Source: a virus. Taken from it: 46,375 nucleotides of DNA. Both the position numbers and the translations under genes were made by a program. How positions within the stretch are numbered: the stretch's first letter is position 1; each line of letters begins with the position of its first letter. Below the pieces are notes generated by a model, which worked only from the letters and a program-made list of their open reading frames with translations, was not told the origin of the DNA and did no database searches. Below, piece after piece: positions 15,401-24,449 of this stretch. Location: IMG/VR virus record IMGVR_UViG_3300028284_000013, positions 1 to 46,375 of that record. One strand, written 5' to 3'.

Positions 15401-18400
15401 AGCCGAGTTACCACCGGACATATAATAAACCGCATTAAGAGATAGAGTGCCGGCACTTAATTTAAGCAATCCATTTGGATGTAATGTAGTCTTAGTGTCT
15501 CTATTTTCTAAAGTAATAAATTGTTCTGCGTTAGTACCTGGCACTAAAACGCCAGACTGCAAAAGCCTATATCCTTTTAGTTTAGATTTAATATAAAATT
15601 CAGCTGCACCATCTTCAATTAAAACATCAAAGTTAATAGGGCTGTTGTTAATACATCCCGCAATTGCTTTCGCAATCTCAGCGTTAGTACCTTGTAAAGA
15701 AAATGATGTACTGTTAAATGTTCCAGCAGATAAATCATGCGTTGCAAAGAACGTTGAATTATCTAAATTAACAGAAGATTGAATTTGCGTTACTTTAGCA
15801 ATAGAACTAGAAGTAAGTATATTTACAGGTGTAAAATTAAGTTCTAAATCTTGTAAAGTAGAATTTATTTCAGTAATAAAGATTTGATTATTATCTTTAT
15901 CTATATCTACATTAATATTAAAATCATTACTAAATAAGTTTTGTATAACTAAGAAAGTAAGCTCCATTGTAACCTGTGTTGAAACTTGGGCAGTGAATTC
16001 TACACCACCTTTATTACATACTAACTGCCAAACCTCACCTGGAATATGTCTTAGAAACTTAATAGAGTACGACGACTCTCTAGATTCAAAAACAACAAAC
16101 CTGTCATTTATAGCAGGAGTACTATTAATAGTTCCTTTGACAAAATCAACACCCGCAGAATCCTCTTTGACTAGATCAATAGAATTCCCATTAGGAGCTG
16201 TTCTAATCTCACCTGGTATTGCATTACTACTATCCTCAACAATTAAGTTTAACTCTTTAGTATCATATTTTGCTTTAGAAGATATTTTATAGAATGAATC
16301 ACTAATATTAATATAACCTAAAGTAGGAGTTCCGGAAATATGTTTAAATGAAGGAATTGCAGACTCAGGGCTTTCGTTAATATAAGAAACTAAATTCTTA
16401 AGAGTAACATGTCCATCAATAGATGAATTTACATTTCCATATCCTGAATCTATGTCATTTACATATAGCCCAAAATACCTATTAATAGTATAGTCGTTAG
16501 CATTATCATCAAATAAAAACTCTAAATTAATTAGATTAGCACTTGCTAGTTTATTTCTTTCAAAGCCATCTGTAATTAAAGCGTTACTTGCAATTAACGG
16601 ATTATCAGTTCTTATGAAATCTTTGTATAAGAATTCACCTTTAGAAGCAAACCCACCCTTGTCTAAATCAATACCTCTAAAGCTGCTCTTTTCTTCTCTA
16701 GCAAAATTAAACTGTATTGGTGACTTAGGAAATGCTTCAGCATTTACGTGCCTTCTAATATATTTACCTAAAGAAGAATCAGAGGTTAAATCAAATGTTT
16801 TAACAATCTCAGAGTTCTTTAAAATATCTTGTATGTTATCGTAATTAGTTATCGTATCAAAATCTAGTTCCCCAACAGGATCGTTAACCCTAAAGATAAC
16901 AAATTTCTTAGGAATATCTTTGTCCAACCAAATTGGCGCTAGTATCCTAAGGCCTTCCTCGTGTAGTTTAGAGTAATTATATGTAGTCCCATAGTGATAA
17001 ACCTCTTCTATTTGTTTATCAAAACTATCTTGGACTGCGTAGTCCGAATAATCAGATCTAGTAGCATACATAATATCAGATGGCGTTGAACTACTTTTGT
17101 AAAACTTATATAAATCGTATGCATAATCTCCATTTGGATTTAGTTCCCATTTTTTATACTCAACAGATGCCAGCTCTTTAGTTGCGTTAATAGACTCTAG
17201 ATATATTTTATCCACGCTATTTGCTACTAACTTAACGTTAGTTGATAACTTAGGGTTTGTTCTTAATAAAGGCTTAGATACATTCTCCAGTTCATAATTT
17301 TCTTCTAAATCAAAATTAGGCTCTGTTCTATTTAATATCTCAGCATTATCAATTGCAGGAAATGTATATGTAGTCCAAGTTCCAACGGGGCCTGCTTGTG
17401 TTATACAATCATAACATGCGACGTCAGTACCTGCGACACTAATGTCTTTGTAATTAACAGACGCCTGGCTTCCTAGTCCTAGATCAACTGCATTAATAGA
17501 AACTGGTTTAGCAGGAATATCTGAAATACCACTAGTAACTTCTTCTGCCTCAATTGCAGATTGCATTATATTTACAGCATCTGAAATATTAGTTGCCATA
17601 ATTGAATTAGTATAGGTATAACACTTGGAACCTATCTTAACCTGGCTACGAGTATCTGTACTTATACCAGTAATTTCTCTAACAAAATCATTTATATATG
17701 AAATGTCTGGATCTAGCATATTGACTTTATTAGCCATTCCATCTATAATATAGACCGGATAATAAGGAACACCTCCAGGTATACCTGGATCTAATTGTGC
17801 TTCACATCCATAAAATGCGTAATATATCGAAGTGTTTAAACCAGTATCATCTCCTAATCTAATTGAACCACCTGCCGAAGGGATGTTCCATAATGCAGGT
17901 CTATCATAATCTACATTAATATTCCCACCGCCATCGTCACATCCACCTAAAACCGATGTAGCTGTAGCAATTTCTAGTAAGTTATCGTTAGGGCTAAATC
18001 CATACCATCTATAAGATCCTGTATATCCAGTATAATTATCGTTGTCCCATACTACCATACCTCCAGTTGCAGGGTCTAATAACACAGCACTTGGTTGTAA
18101 CTCTTGGTAGTTTAAAGTATTTGCAGCAGTCATACCAACCCATACTTTTTCCTGTCCTTTTGCTAGATCTAAAAGAGTGTAAGGATCTGCAGCGTCTACG
18201 TCTTGTCTATAGTATAAAGTAATAAGTGTAAAATTACTTTGAGAATTTAACCATGTCATTCCGTTTTTAGCATTACATACAGCACCTACATTAGTAGGAT
18301 CTGGGTTATACCAATAAACAGATATTGCTTTTGTAGTATATGTAATCTCTTCTGGGCATGTGTAAAGATTTGTAGAAGCTCCATTCGCATCCGTAGTAGT

Positions 18401-20686
18401 CGACCATAAATTACCGTTCTGATAATAATAAGTATTAGTGCCCATCGGTGGGTTTAACCCATCTTGGCGATATGCTCCATCTGCAAGTACATAGTTTGAA
18501 GGAGCGTTGTTTTGTAAATATTGATTTGCGTAGTATTCCGATGCAAACAACTGCCCACCAGCCGAAACTACATCAGCTAGTGTCGCAGTTTCGCTAATAT
18601 TTTGCCACGCCTCACCCTCTTCATAAATACCATCACAATAAGTATTACCATTACTGGAATATCTTACAATAAGAGGCCATGCGTTACCACCTGTAACATT
18701 ACAGCTTAACACTTCTTCAATTGCTCCGGTGCTTGCGTTTAGCTTAAGGGCTTTTACAACAACATTGCTATTTGAAGTTTCTTCTACAGAAATCCAAGTA
18801 TTAGAAGTGCTCGTTGGAACTACTGGATCTAAAAGTGAAGATGTTTCATAAAGAAAATCTCCAACCGCTAACGTAGATAAAGTTGTAGACCCACCTGTGC
18901 CTGTATCATAATAATAAACAGAAGTAATTGGTCTATCTAATCCACATACAGAGGTATCTGAGTTAGACCATGGCCCAAATCTAACAGCCCTCCATGGAAC
19001 TTCTGTAACAGTAAAAGTATATGTTATATCATTGCTTGAACTAAAAGATCCGTATTCATCAGTAGCTCTTAAAACTATAGCAATACTTCCGGCAGCATTA
19101 CCAGTAACCGATAAAGTGCCATTAGAAAATGTAGCAGAACTTATAGGTCCTGTTTGTGATAGAATCGAAATAGTTACAGCATGTCCTTCGCCATCAGTAG
19201 CTGTAATTGCAGGAGATTGCCAACCACTTCCTTGTTGAATCTCTATTGCGAGGGGTGGCGGCGTTATATTAAAATAAGGAGATGTATTACCAGGCTCCGT
19301 TAATTGATATTGGATTTGACCGACTGCACTTAAACCATCGCTATCTGTGGCTTTAAAATAAAAAGTATCCGTTACCGTTGTGTCTCCCGGTGTAAGTACG
19401 GTACTTGAAGTATATACATAGTTTTCGCCATTAGTCTGGCTCACCTGCCCATGATTTAAACTTGTGTTTAATTGAGCTAATGTCTGTGTTGTGTTACCGT
19501 TTTGGGCCGTTACCCAATCAAAAGTAAGAGTAGTAGTATCTTCATCTCCTGCTGATCTACTAAAAAACTTTTGAATACCACTAGTACCTGCAGCAAAAGT
19601 GTCACCTTGTGCTTGTACAGTAGGCGCTTGATTTGCCGGTGCATTAACGGTTATAGTCTGAGTAGCTGTATTGCTATTATTAGAATTAACATCTACTGCT
19701 TTCCATGTAAATGACGCATTACCTTGGAATGTAGTTCCAGGTTTATATTTTGCTTGATAGCTAGATAATGTCTTTGGTAAATCACCGTTAACTAAAGGAG
19801 TATTCGGTAAACTCTGGTCAAACAATTCACCGTTTGCAGGCAATGATAAAATTACCCAAGTCATAGAGTCGTTTTCCGGATCATTTACATTCGCGGATAA
19901 ATCAATATCTACGTTATCATTTCCAGTTCCGTTTTGAGTTACTGTTGATGTACCATTAGTAGCAACCGGAGGTTGGTTGATACTAGTATCAATAATACCT
20001 ATAGTCTCTACGCCACCTGCAGTATTACCATTATTATCTGTAGCTCCTAATGTAACTATAAAAGTCTCTACGCCCTCAGATACTGTTATGTCATTTGAAA
20101 GTGTAAAACTAAGTGTAATAGTATCTGTACTTGTAAAGTCTAAAGTCTCGGTCACGTTTCCAGTACCTATTGGCCATACTGTAAAATCTGCTTCTGTAGC
20201 AGTTCCACTAAAAGTAGCTAGTAATTCATTACCTTGTACCCCACCGCTATCGATTGTAATATTAATTACATCTCCCTCATTGAAATTCATCGGGCTAGGA
20301 ATAGAGCCATTACTATCCTTTACCGTAATCGTATATGTTGGAATTGGGGCTGCTGTTGTAGTAGTTGTAGTACTTGAAGTCGTAGTAGTTGTCGTAAGTG
20401 TACTAACTAGACCCGCGGCATCTATTCGAACCGCAGCAATAGTAGCATCTGCTTTTTCAAATGCAAAAAAGTCAGTTGTGTTCCCTACAAATGGAGTACT
20501 TAAAGCACCTCCAGCTGCGTCAGGGTTTTGATCATTGTCTTCGTAAACTGTCTCGCCATTTGCAATGTCGACTCCAGCCGCATCAGCCCAAACCGTAAGA
20601 GTACTACCGGTACCCCAGTTCGCTATTGCGGTTGCAGCGGTTGTAAAACCTGTTGTAGTATTAAGTGTAAAACTTATATTTGCCAT
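12500..20686 (-). CDS. Giant multidomain tail adhesin/fibre (2728 aa)
   Basis: 2728 aa, the largest gene in the window. N-terminal domain about 1-95; Thr-rich linker 97-112; a Calx-beta-like domain about 117-233; three Ig/cadherin-like domains about 238-350, 353-467 and 468-563 (DPENDS, DEDTTT, TDGEGHA, ATDSDG and ATDEYG calcium-type acidic loops). Two Cys-containing domains at about 580-662 and 803-880 share a layout with each other and loosely with the N-terminal domain. The remaining roughly 1800 residues are beta-rich with no enzyme motif and end in YSYRIRPMIKIQS. The domain types are usual in cell-surface adhesins, so host binding is likely. A baseplate or long-fibre scaffold role for the C-terminal part is also possible. 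Confidence 0.8.
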   Translation of the reverse strand: MANISFTLNTTTGFTTAATAIANWGTGSTLTVWADAAGVDIANGETVYEDNDQNPDAAGGALSTPFVGNTTDFFAFEKADATIAAVRIDAAGLVSTLTTTTTTSSTTTTTTAAPIPTYTITVKDSNGSIPSPMNFNEGDVINITIDSGGVQGNELLATFSGTATEADFTVWPIGTGNVTETLDFTSTDTITLSFTLSNDITVSEGVETFIVTLGATDNNGNTAGGVETIGIIDTSINQPPVATNGTSTVTQNGTGNDNVDIDLSANVNDPENDSMTWVILSLPANGELFDQSLPNTPLVNGDLPKTLSSYQAKYKPGTTFQGNASFTWKAVDVNSNNSNTATQTITVNAPANQAPTVQAQGDTFAAGTSGIQKFFSRSAGDEDTTTLTFDWVTAQNGNTTQTLAQLNTSLNHGQVSQTNGENYVYTSSTVLTPGDTTVTDTFYFKATDSDGLSAVGQIQYQLTEPGNTSPYFNITPPPLAIEIQQGSGWQSPAITATDGEGHAVTISILSQTGPISSATFSNGTLSVTGNAAGSIAIVLRATDEYGSFSSSNDITYTFTVTEVPWRAVRFGPWSNSDTSVCGLDRPITSVYYYDTGTGGSTTLSTLAVGDFLYETSSLLDPVVPTSTSNTWISVEETSNSNVVVKALKLNASTGAIEEVLSCNVTGGNAWPLIVRYSSNGNTYCDGIYEEGEAWQNISETATLADVVSAGGQLFASEYYANQYLQNNAPSNYVLADGAYRQDGLNPPMGTNTYYYQNGNLWSTTTDANGASTNLYTCPEEITYTTKAISVYWYNPDPTNVGAVCNAKNGMTWLNSQSNFTLITLYYRQDVDAADPYTLLDLAKGQEKVWVGMTAANTLNYQELQPSAVLLDPATGGMVVWDNDNYTGYTGSYRWYGFSPNDNLLEIATATSVLGGCDDGGGNINVDYDRPALWNIPSAGGSIRLGDDTGLNTSIYYAFYGCEAQLDPGIPGGVPYYPVYIIDGMANKVNMLDPDISYINDFVREITGISTDTRSQVKIGSKCYTYTNSIMATNISDAVNIMQSAIEAEEVTSGISDIPAKPVSINAVDLGLGSQASVNYKDISVAGTDVACYDCITQAGPVGTWTTYTFPAIDNAEILNRTEPNFDLEENYELENVSKPLLRTNPKLSTNVKLVANSVDKIYLESINATKELASVEYKKWELNPNGDYAYDLYKFYKSSSTPSDIMYATRSDYSDYAVQDSFDKQIEEVYHYGTTYNYSKLHEEGLRILAPIWLDKDIPKKFVIFRVNDPVGELDFDTITNYDNIQDILKNSEIVKTFDLTSDSSLGKYIRRHVNAEAFPKSPIQFNFAREEKSSFRGIDLDKGGFASKGEFLYKDFIRTDNPLIASNALITDGFERNKLASANLINLEFLFDDNANDYTINRYFGLYVNDIDSGYGNVNSSIDGHVTLKNLVSYINESPESAIPSFKHISGTPTLGYINISDSFYKISSKAKYDTKELNLIVEDSSNAIPGEIRTAPNGNSIDLVKEDSAGVDFVKGTINSTPAINDRFVVFESRESSYSIKFLRHIPGEVWQLVCNKGGVEFTAQVSTQVTMELTFLVIQNLFSNDFNINVDIDKDNNQIFITEINSTLQDLELNFTPVNILTSSSIAKVTQIQSSVNLDNSTFFATHDLSAGTFNSTSFSLQGTNAEIAKAIAGCINNSPINFDVLIEDGAAEFYIKSKLKGYRLLQSGVLVPGTNAEQFITLENRDTKTTLHPNGLLKLSAGTLSLNAVYYMSGGNSAGKSVLVTKDSASDVVVGNMIETSSLNTYNTVIDIVDDTSRSNSIYKKIILDNTNTLESGEHKVYAENIARLGLFSAYDIHDMNFDFYDRSNSDLKELDYETSAGINYEPERSTTNTLSVFGNDYDLSPDNYFSGISDILPEETLDEYNEVKLWSEYDRLEENSLKEFAIKSRVVPNINKWVLKDSLTVREQPYYLNANEAFGRTNFSPDFGSDGRDRLGMTHEWFYMDNLPKYLQHDQLNDTFSYVNFLDGFELTPAHFKSTTYNYFDRFMISEGFEINGVSNIQSYIKTNLKKKYTPVSGGNDISFASTIFKGIKVNFKNRKEFVNPKAVEFVKSSDFNGYKFSTLVMVRGGNSTNGIEYEVIQNKKFKFVIFLITVSLDDLWIDGALNRKLLYELNHSFVWNHEEEDFSYSDINLTGALNLNDINFTDPGAEDYLVANGVNHVSGSIPQFLDQISPDEDNIFGQLQITVTDSSGQVTFALKIKSIDDQNQITLASGPVDLSGNPVNVSNIAGYVQNSAEYVYKQGGKNAFTAIMDRLTVNNVADLLRLNDGEIVYTTIEETGEVLNNRFEISFESGVEIIKQSNLVTVSDQDKPKTFKLKQGTIGYNLAPGDTYYPFLVRHNGNYTVDTTPVVTFTDTYSHFKTNTLQTTLNQTELAFEESMYKHSLTNAEEIKLARDYYKRYNRCNTAFNLGFIQDDGTHDSNWGVIKNHFYRKVNESNASGVTKLSASTDKLPLYPLIGEVAIDKKDINVFKSSWDKNYYTRSLSGGLTEAIPGTFETKEERSYLGSTIMKVRDSYNMTNFTTYVVNSQEQQDSILENNINKTDIVLFEDKKYVYIDFYIATTIKRVLSQDGVLDSINKFVTAANSAGDKTTTSDDALLYVENNLLNTFNLDLIKIYTSRIKGEASEVLSSASISNLDDGGFTNDTNFTFKAHEQKPLNFRLIYNKRLGYSYRIRPMIKIQS
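12554..12563 (-). promoter_or_regulatory. Candidate late promoter for collagen-like fibre
   Basis: Minus strand GATATATAAT, inside the 3' end of the giant adhesin gene, 58 bp upstream of the fibre ATG at 12496. This is the longest spacing among the copies and therefore a weaker case. Confidence 0.4.
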
Positions 20687-20703
20687 TCAGTTAAATCTTA
20701 TTT

Positions 20704-20726
20704 ATAGAGGTATTTCAGTCCTCTAT
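20704..20726 (-). repeat. Inverted repeat in the adhesin leader
   Basis: ATAGAGG (20704-20710) and CCTCTAT (20720-20726) form a perfect 7-bp stem with a 9-nt loop, between the 1228-aa gene and the giant adhesin. It partly overlaps the GATATATAAT promoter. No T run follows on the minus strand, so it is not a standard terminator. It may be an operator or an mRNA 5' hairpin. TATAAATA (minus strand, 20706-20699) also lies here, only 13 bp from the ATG. Confidence 0.4.
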
Positions 20727-20734
20727 TATATATC
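20725..20734 (-). promoter_or_regulatory. Candidate late promoter for giant adhesin
   Basis: Minus strand GATATATAAT, 39 bp upstream of the ATG at 20686, in the 75-bp gap after the 1228-aa gene. Confidence 0.55.
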
Positions 20735-20761
20735 AAGATTATTATCTAACTAAATGAAGGA

Positions 20762-23700
20762 CTATGACTGGATTATATTCCTACCGTTTGATTGAGTGTA
20801 CCAAGATTGAAGTGGACTTGTTGAAACGTCTCTTGTCAATTTAGCAGCTTTAATAGAGTTTAAGTTTTTACCTTTAGGACTATATTTAGCGAATACTTCT
20901 AAATCAAAAGAGAATTGTTCACCGTATTTATCAAAAATATCAAAGCCAACTTTTTTAGTATAAGTCAAGTTATTGTAAGCTAATCTAGCAAATCCTCCAA
21001 TTCTACCAGTATCTAGAGATTCGTTATTTCCAAAATAATCTGTCATTCTATATTGGAATACGATGTCTACTGAAACTGCATTAGATTCATTATCTTTTTT
21101 AGGGTTTATTTCTTTTTTACTTCTTTTGGTATCACCTCCTACTTTTAACGTCTCGACGTTAATCGGAGACATATATAAGAATGAACCGCAAGATCTACCA
21201 CCTAACAAATACTGGTCATTTTCTTCGTATGACATTTTAATCGGCCTGTCTAGGTCTGCGCCCGGAGTTACAGCACTTAAACCTCTACCATTATGATAAG
21301 CAGTTTGTTGTTTGTTCTGTTCTCTATTTAGATTAGCATTATACCCAAAGAAACTAAATAATGTAGCACCTGTAGCAAGTACAGAAGTTTTAGGCATTGA
21401 GAAAATCATACTCGTTCTAACAGTATCTATATTGTAACTTCCACCGGTTCCATCTTCCCATATATTTGATAATAATGGATGATCTTTATGTAAATATAAA
21501 CCTCTGTTATATTGGTAAAGCCCAATATTACCGATACTAGTTACGTTAACTTTAGAATTAGACCAACTACCTGTAAAATCAGTAAATGTACCGTTCCATA
21601 TAAAATCGTCTGATCCTGCATTAGAAGCATTTAATGGCAAGGCACTACTGTAACTTAATCCATATTCATAATCACCTATATCGAAAGGCTGCGTTAGAGT
21701 TTCTACAGGTTCTATTATGTAATGTGGGTTTTGATTAGCAACGTCCATATATCTGCTATAAACAAATTGACCTCTTCTCTGTGCTGATTGATATGGAGCA
21801 TCTCCAGTCTCATCATAAGATTCAGTATCAACATTTTGAAACTGAACCGGAGCTAAGTCATATTTGCCTTCAGTAAGATAATAACTATCGTTTTCAACCT
21901 TTTTATCAAAACTGTCTGCATTGCTATCATTCAGTGCTAAACCAAATTTATTACTACTCTCTGTTGAATTTCCTGCAGAAGATCTATATGCTGGTTTATT
22001 TCGATCACCAACCAGTCTAGAAACTAATTCTAGCTTAGTAGCTTTACTATTTTCTAATTGTAGCTTAAATGTTTTATTAACAATATGTCCCTTTCTAATT
22101 GTAAGATCTGCAACCTCATCAACATAGTAACCTGCAAACATTTGAATGGTCTGATCTTTAGAAACATTTGTTACAGTACCGTCTTCGGCAACAAGCTTAA
22201 CAACAAGTTCTCCAACTTCAGCTTCAACACTACCTTTAAGGCTAGCGATCTGAGCTTCTAAGTCTGCAATCTTATCATAAACCGATATTGGCTTTTGTTC
22301 CGGAGATAAAAATCCTGATGCAATATTAGTTGCAATGTGAGCATAATAGCTTTCGTTAGCTGTAAAAGAATCTCCAACATGAGTGTAAATGCCTTGGGCA
22401 TTTAATTCCTCGGTCATTCTTACTCTAGCTAATTCTGCTAAGTTTTGTGTTATTTGATCTGAAATATCAGTAGTATCAAGTTCTGCTTCTGGAAATGCAA
22501 CAGTCATTGACTCTGACCAATCAGACATGATTGGGTTTTGAGGGAATCCAGCTTCTGAAACAGATTTTATTCTAATTTCAACAACCTCACCCTGGCTAAT
22601 TGGAATATCTAATTGATTAAAGTTAATCTCTTGGCCATCTTCAACTCTAGAGTCTTGCCATGTAAACTTAGTAGATACAGTTCCATCTGGGCTAATCGTC
22701 TTAGCTCTTGGTCTTACTTTAGTTTTCTTTTCGTTCCAATTTGAGAATACCGCAGTCTTTTCTCTACCTTCTTCTTTAAATTTAAGTTGAGCAGCTTCGC
22801 CTGATTTACCAGACGTTGATAGGTATCTATAAGCAACAATAAATTGTATAACTTGTTGATCTGCCGTATCAGCAACTTTCTTAGGTTTTGGAGTTGCCCA
22901 AAAACCTCTAATTCTATACTTAGGTGAAATATTCTTGACATTAGTATCTGAAGAAATGCTTTGAATTTGATTTACAACTGAAGTAAATAGTTTAGCCTCT
23001 GAAGATCTCTCTTCAATTAAAGAGCGTAACTCTGATTTATCTTTATCTTTTTGTACTTCAGATTCGTACTTCTTAGTAGCAATCTCTTCACGCTTTTTAG
23101 AGACAGTAGTGTCTAATTTCTTAACGGCTTCATCAACTGTTATTTTATCAGCAGCTAATTTTTTAATTTTATCTTTAGCATCATTCGAAGTTAAGTGAGT
23201 ATTAACCTGGACTACTTTAAAGTTTTCGCCATCTAATACTGGAGCATCCGGAGTAACACCAACTGCTGCTGGTGGAATTGAATCTGTTTTAAGAGCATCA
23301 ATCATTCTACTGAAATCAGCCACATTTTCTTTATAGTACTCTGCTAAGTTTATTTCTACGCCATCCTCTTGTGTAAGTAATAATTCATTTGTAAAGTAAC
23401 CAACACCAGGTGACCAGTTTTCTGCTAATAATTTTGAATCAGCATCAATAGCCTTCATAAACATTAGCACTCTTTCATTAAATCCACATGGAATTTCAAT
23501 AGAAAGATTGTTATCTTCATTCTTATAGATACCTAGCCCGTTTGGACCAATCTTAATAGCTTCATATCCTTCAACTAATCTAAGCTCCACCTGTCTAGTA
23601 GAAGAGTCTAGTTTGTCAATTACATATCTTGTGTTTTTAGAACCGCCAGCGACCATTAATTGATCACCAACTCGAAGCAACTCAGTCTGATCTAGGTCTT

Positions 23701-24448
23701 TGCTCTTATCAGAATATGTTAATTTATCTAAAGTGTATAATTTAATAGCCTGTTTTACAGCAACACCATTTTCCAATACCTCTACCTGAGAATTAGAAAT
23801 TGATAGGACATCAAACTTTCCAGTATATTGTCCAGTTCTGTAAGGCATGTCTCTTAATTCTTCATCTACGATATACTTAACATTATTATTAACAACATCT
23901 CTAATAGCTGTTAAATAAGATATGTTCTCTTGGTTCCTATAATTTTCATTAAAGAAATTTACCGCGTTTTGATCTGTAGAATCAAAGATAATTCTTTTTA
24001 CTAGTACTCTTTCAGTATCATTTGGAATTTGACCACTAACATCAAACGTAGTTTTAAGCATTGGATTTAAGAAATCCTCTGCAAAATAGTTTGGAGCAGT
24101 TGTAAAGTTAATAGGTCTATTGACAGTTGTTAAATCATTTGCAGGGCTTTTAAGAGCCGAAGTAATGATATTTTGAAAAGTTCCATCTGGTAGTTTAATC
24201 TTAGTACTACCTTTACCTAAACCTGTTAAAGCTTTTAAATTAGTATCTAATCTCTGTAACTCTTTTTGCATATAGCCAAATCCAGGAATAGTCACTATTT
24301 TAGTTCCTTCATCAGTAAGTATTTCCAATGGAATACTTTTCTGCTCAGTTGTTACTGCTTCATTAATTCTTTCAAAAGTTTTTAACGAGTTAGTATTAAG
24401 CTCTAAGAGCTTCTTTAATGAGTTGGAAATAGAGTTGTTTGTGTTCAT
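20762..24448 (-). CDS. Large tail/fibre structural protein with coiled coil and FN3-like region (1228 aa)
   Basis: 1228 aa. The N-terminal part is mixed. A charged coiled-coil segment lies near residues 420-510 (DKIKKLAADKITVDEAVKKLDTTVSKKREE...). It is followed by a fibronectin-III-like region (about 515-665) with WATPKPKK, QFIVAYRYLS, VFSNWNEKKTKVR and EIRIKSVSEAGFPQNPIMSDWS, a beta-sandwich arrangement seen in phage tail proteins. The C-terminal half is beta-rich without cysteine clusters. Starts one base after the stop of the 646-aa gene, so the two are translated together. Likely part of the tail fibre or baseplate periphery. No enzyme motif seen. Confidence 0.7.
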   Translation of the reverse strand: MNTNNSISNSLKKLLELNTNSLKTFERINEAVTTEQKSIPLEILTDEGTKIVTIPGFGYMQKELQRLDTNLKALTGLGKGSTKIKLPDGTFQNIITSALKSPANDLTTVNRPINFTTAPNYFAEDFLNPMLKTTFDVSGQIPNDTERVLVKRIIFDSTDQNAVNFFNENYRNQENISYLTAIRDVVNNNVKYIVDEELRDMPYRTGQYTGKFDVLSISNSQVEVLENGVAVKQAIKLYTLDKLTYSDKSKDLDQTELLRVGDQLMVAGGSKNTRYVIDKLDSSTRQVELRLVEGYEAIKIGPNGLGIYKNEDNNLSIEIPCGFNERVLMFMKAIDADSKLLAENWSPGVGYFTNELLLTQEDGVEINLAEYYKENVADFSRMIDALKTDSIPPAAVGVTPDAPVLDGENFKVVQVNTHLTSNDAKDKIKKLAADKITVDEAVKKLDTTVSKKREEIATKKYESEVQKDKDKSELRSLIEERSSEAKLFTSVVNQIQSISSDTNVKNISPKYRIRGFWATPKPKKVADTADQQVIQFIVAYRYLSTSGKSGEAAQLKFKEEGREKTAVFSNWNEKKTKVRPRAKTISPDGTVSTKFTWQDSRVEDGQEINFNQLDIPISQGEVVEIRIKSVSEAGFPQNPIMSDWSESMTVAFPEAELDTTDISDQITQNLAELARVRMTEELNAQGIYTHVGDSFTANESYYAHIATNIASGFLSPEQKPISVYDKIADLEAQIASLKGSVEAEVGELVVKLVAEDGTVTNVSKDQTIQMFAGYYVDEVADLTIRKGHIVNKTFKLQLENSKATKLELVSRLVGDRNKPAYRSSAGNSTESSNKFGLALNDSNADSFDKKVENDSYYLTEGKYDLAPVQFQNVDTESYDETGDAPYQSAQRRGQFVYSRYMDVANQNPHYIIEPVETLTQPFDIGDYEYGLSYSSALPLNASNAGSDDFIWNGTFTDFTGSWSNSKVNVTSIGNIGLYQYNRGLYLHKDHPLLSNIWEDGTGGSYNIDTVRTSMIFSMPKTSVLATGATLFSFFGYNANLNREQNKQQTAYHNGRGLSAVTPGADLDRPIKMSYEENDQYLLGGRSCGSFLYMSPINVETLKVGGDTKRSKKEINPKKDNESNAVSVDIVFQYRMTDYFGNNESLDTGRIGGFARLAYNNLTYTKKVGFDIFDKYGEQFSFDLEVFAKYSPKGKNLNSIKAAKLTRDVSTSPLQSWYTQSNGRNIIQS

Positions 24449-24449
24449 A

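Noticed and set aside
19977-20531. 184-aa plus-strand ORF rich in Val
   Set aside because: It is the reverse reading of the Thr-rich linker and Calx-beta region of the giant adhesin; the Val runs are complements of Thr codons and no promoter precedes it.
22714-22941. 75-aa minus-strand ORF
   Set aside because: Out-of-frame reading inside the 1228-aa gene on the same strand, without its own leader.
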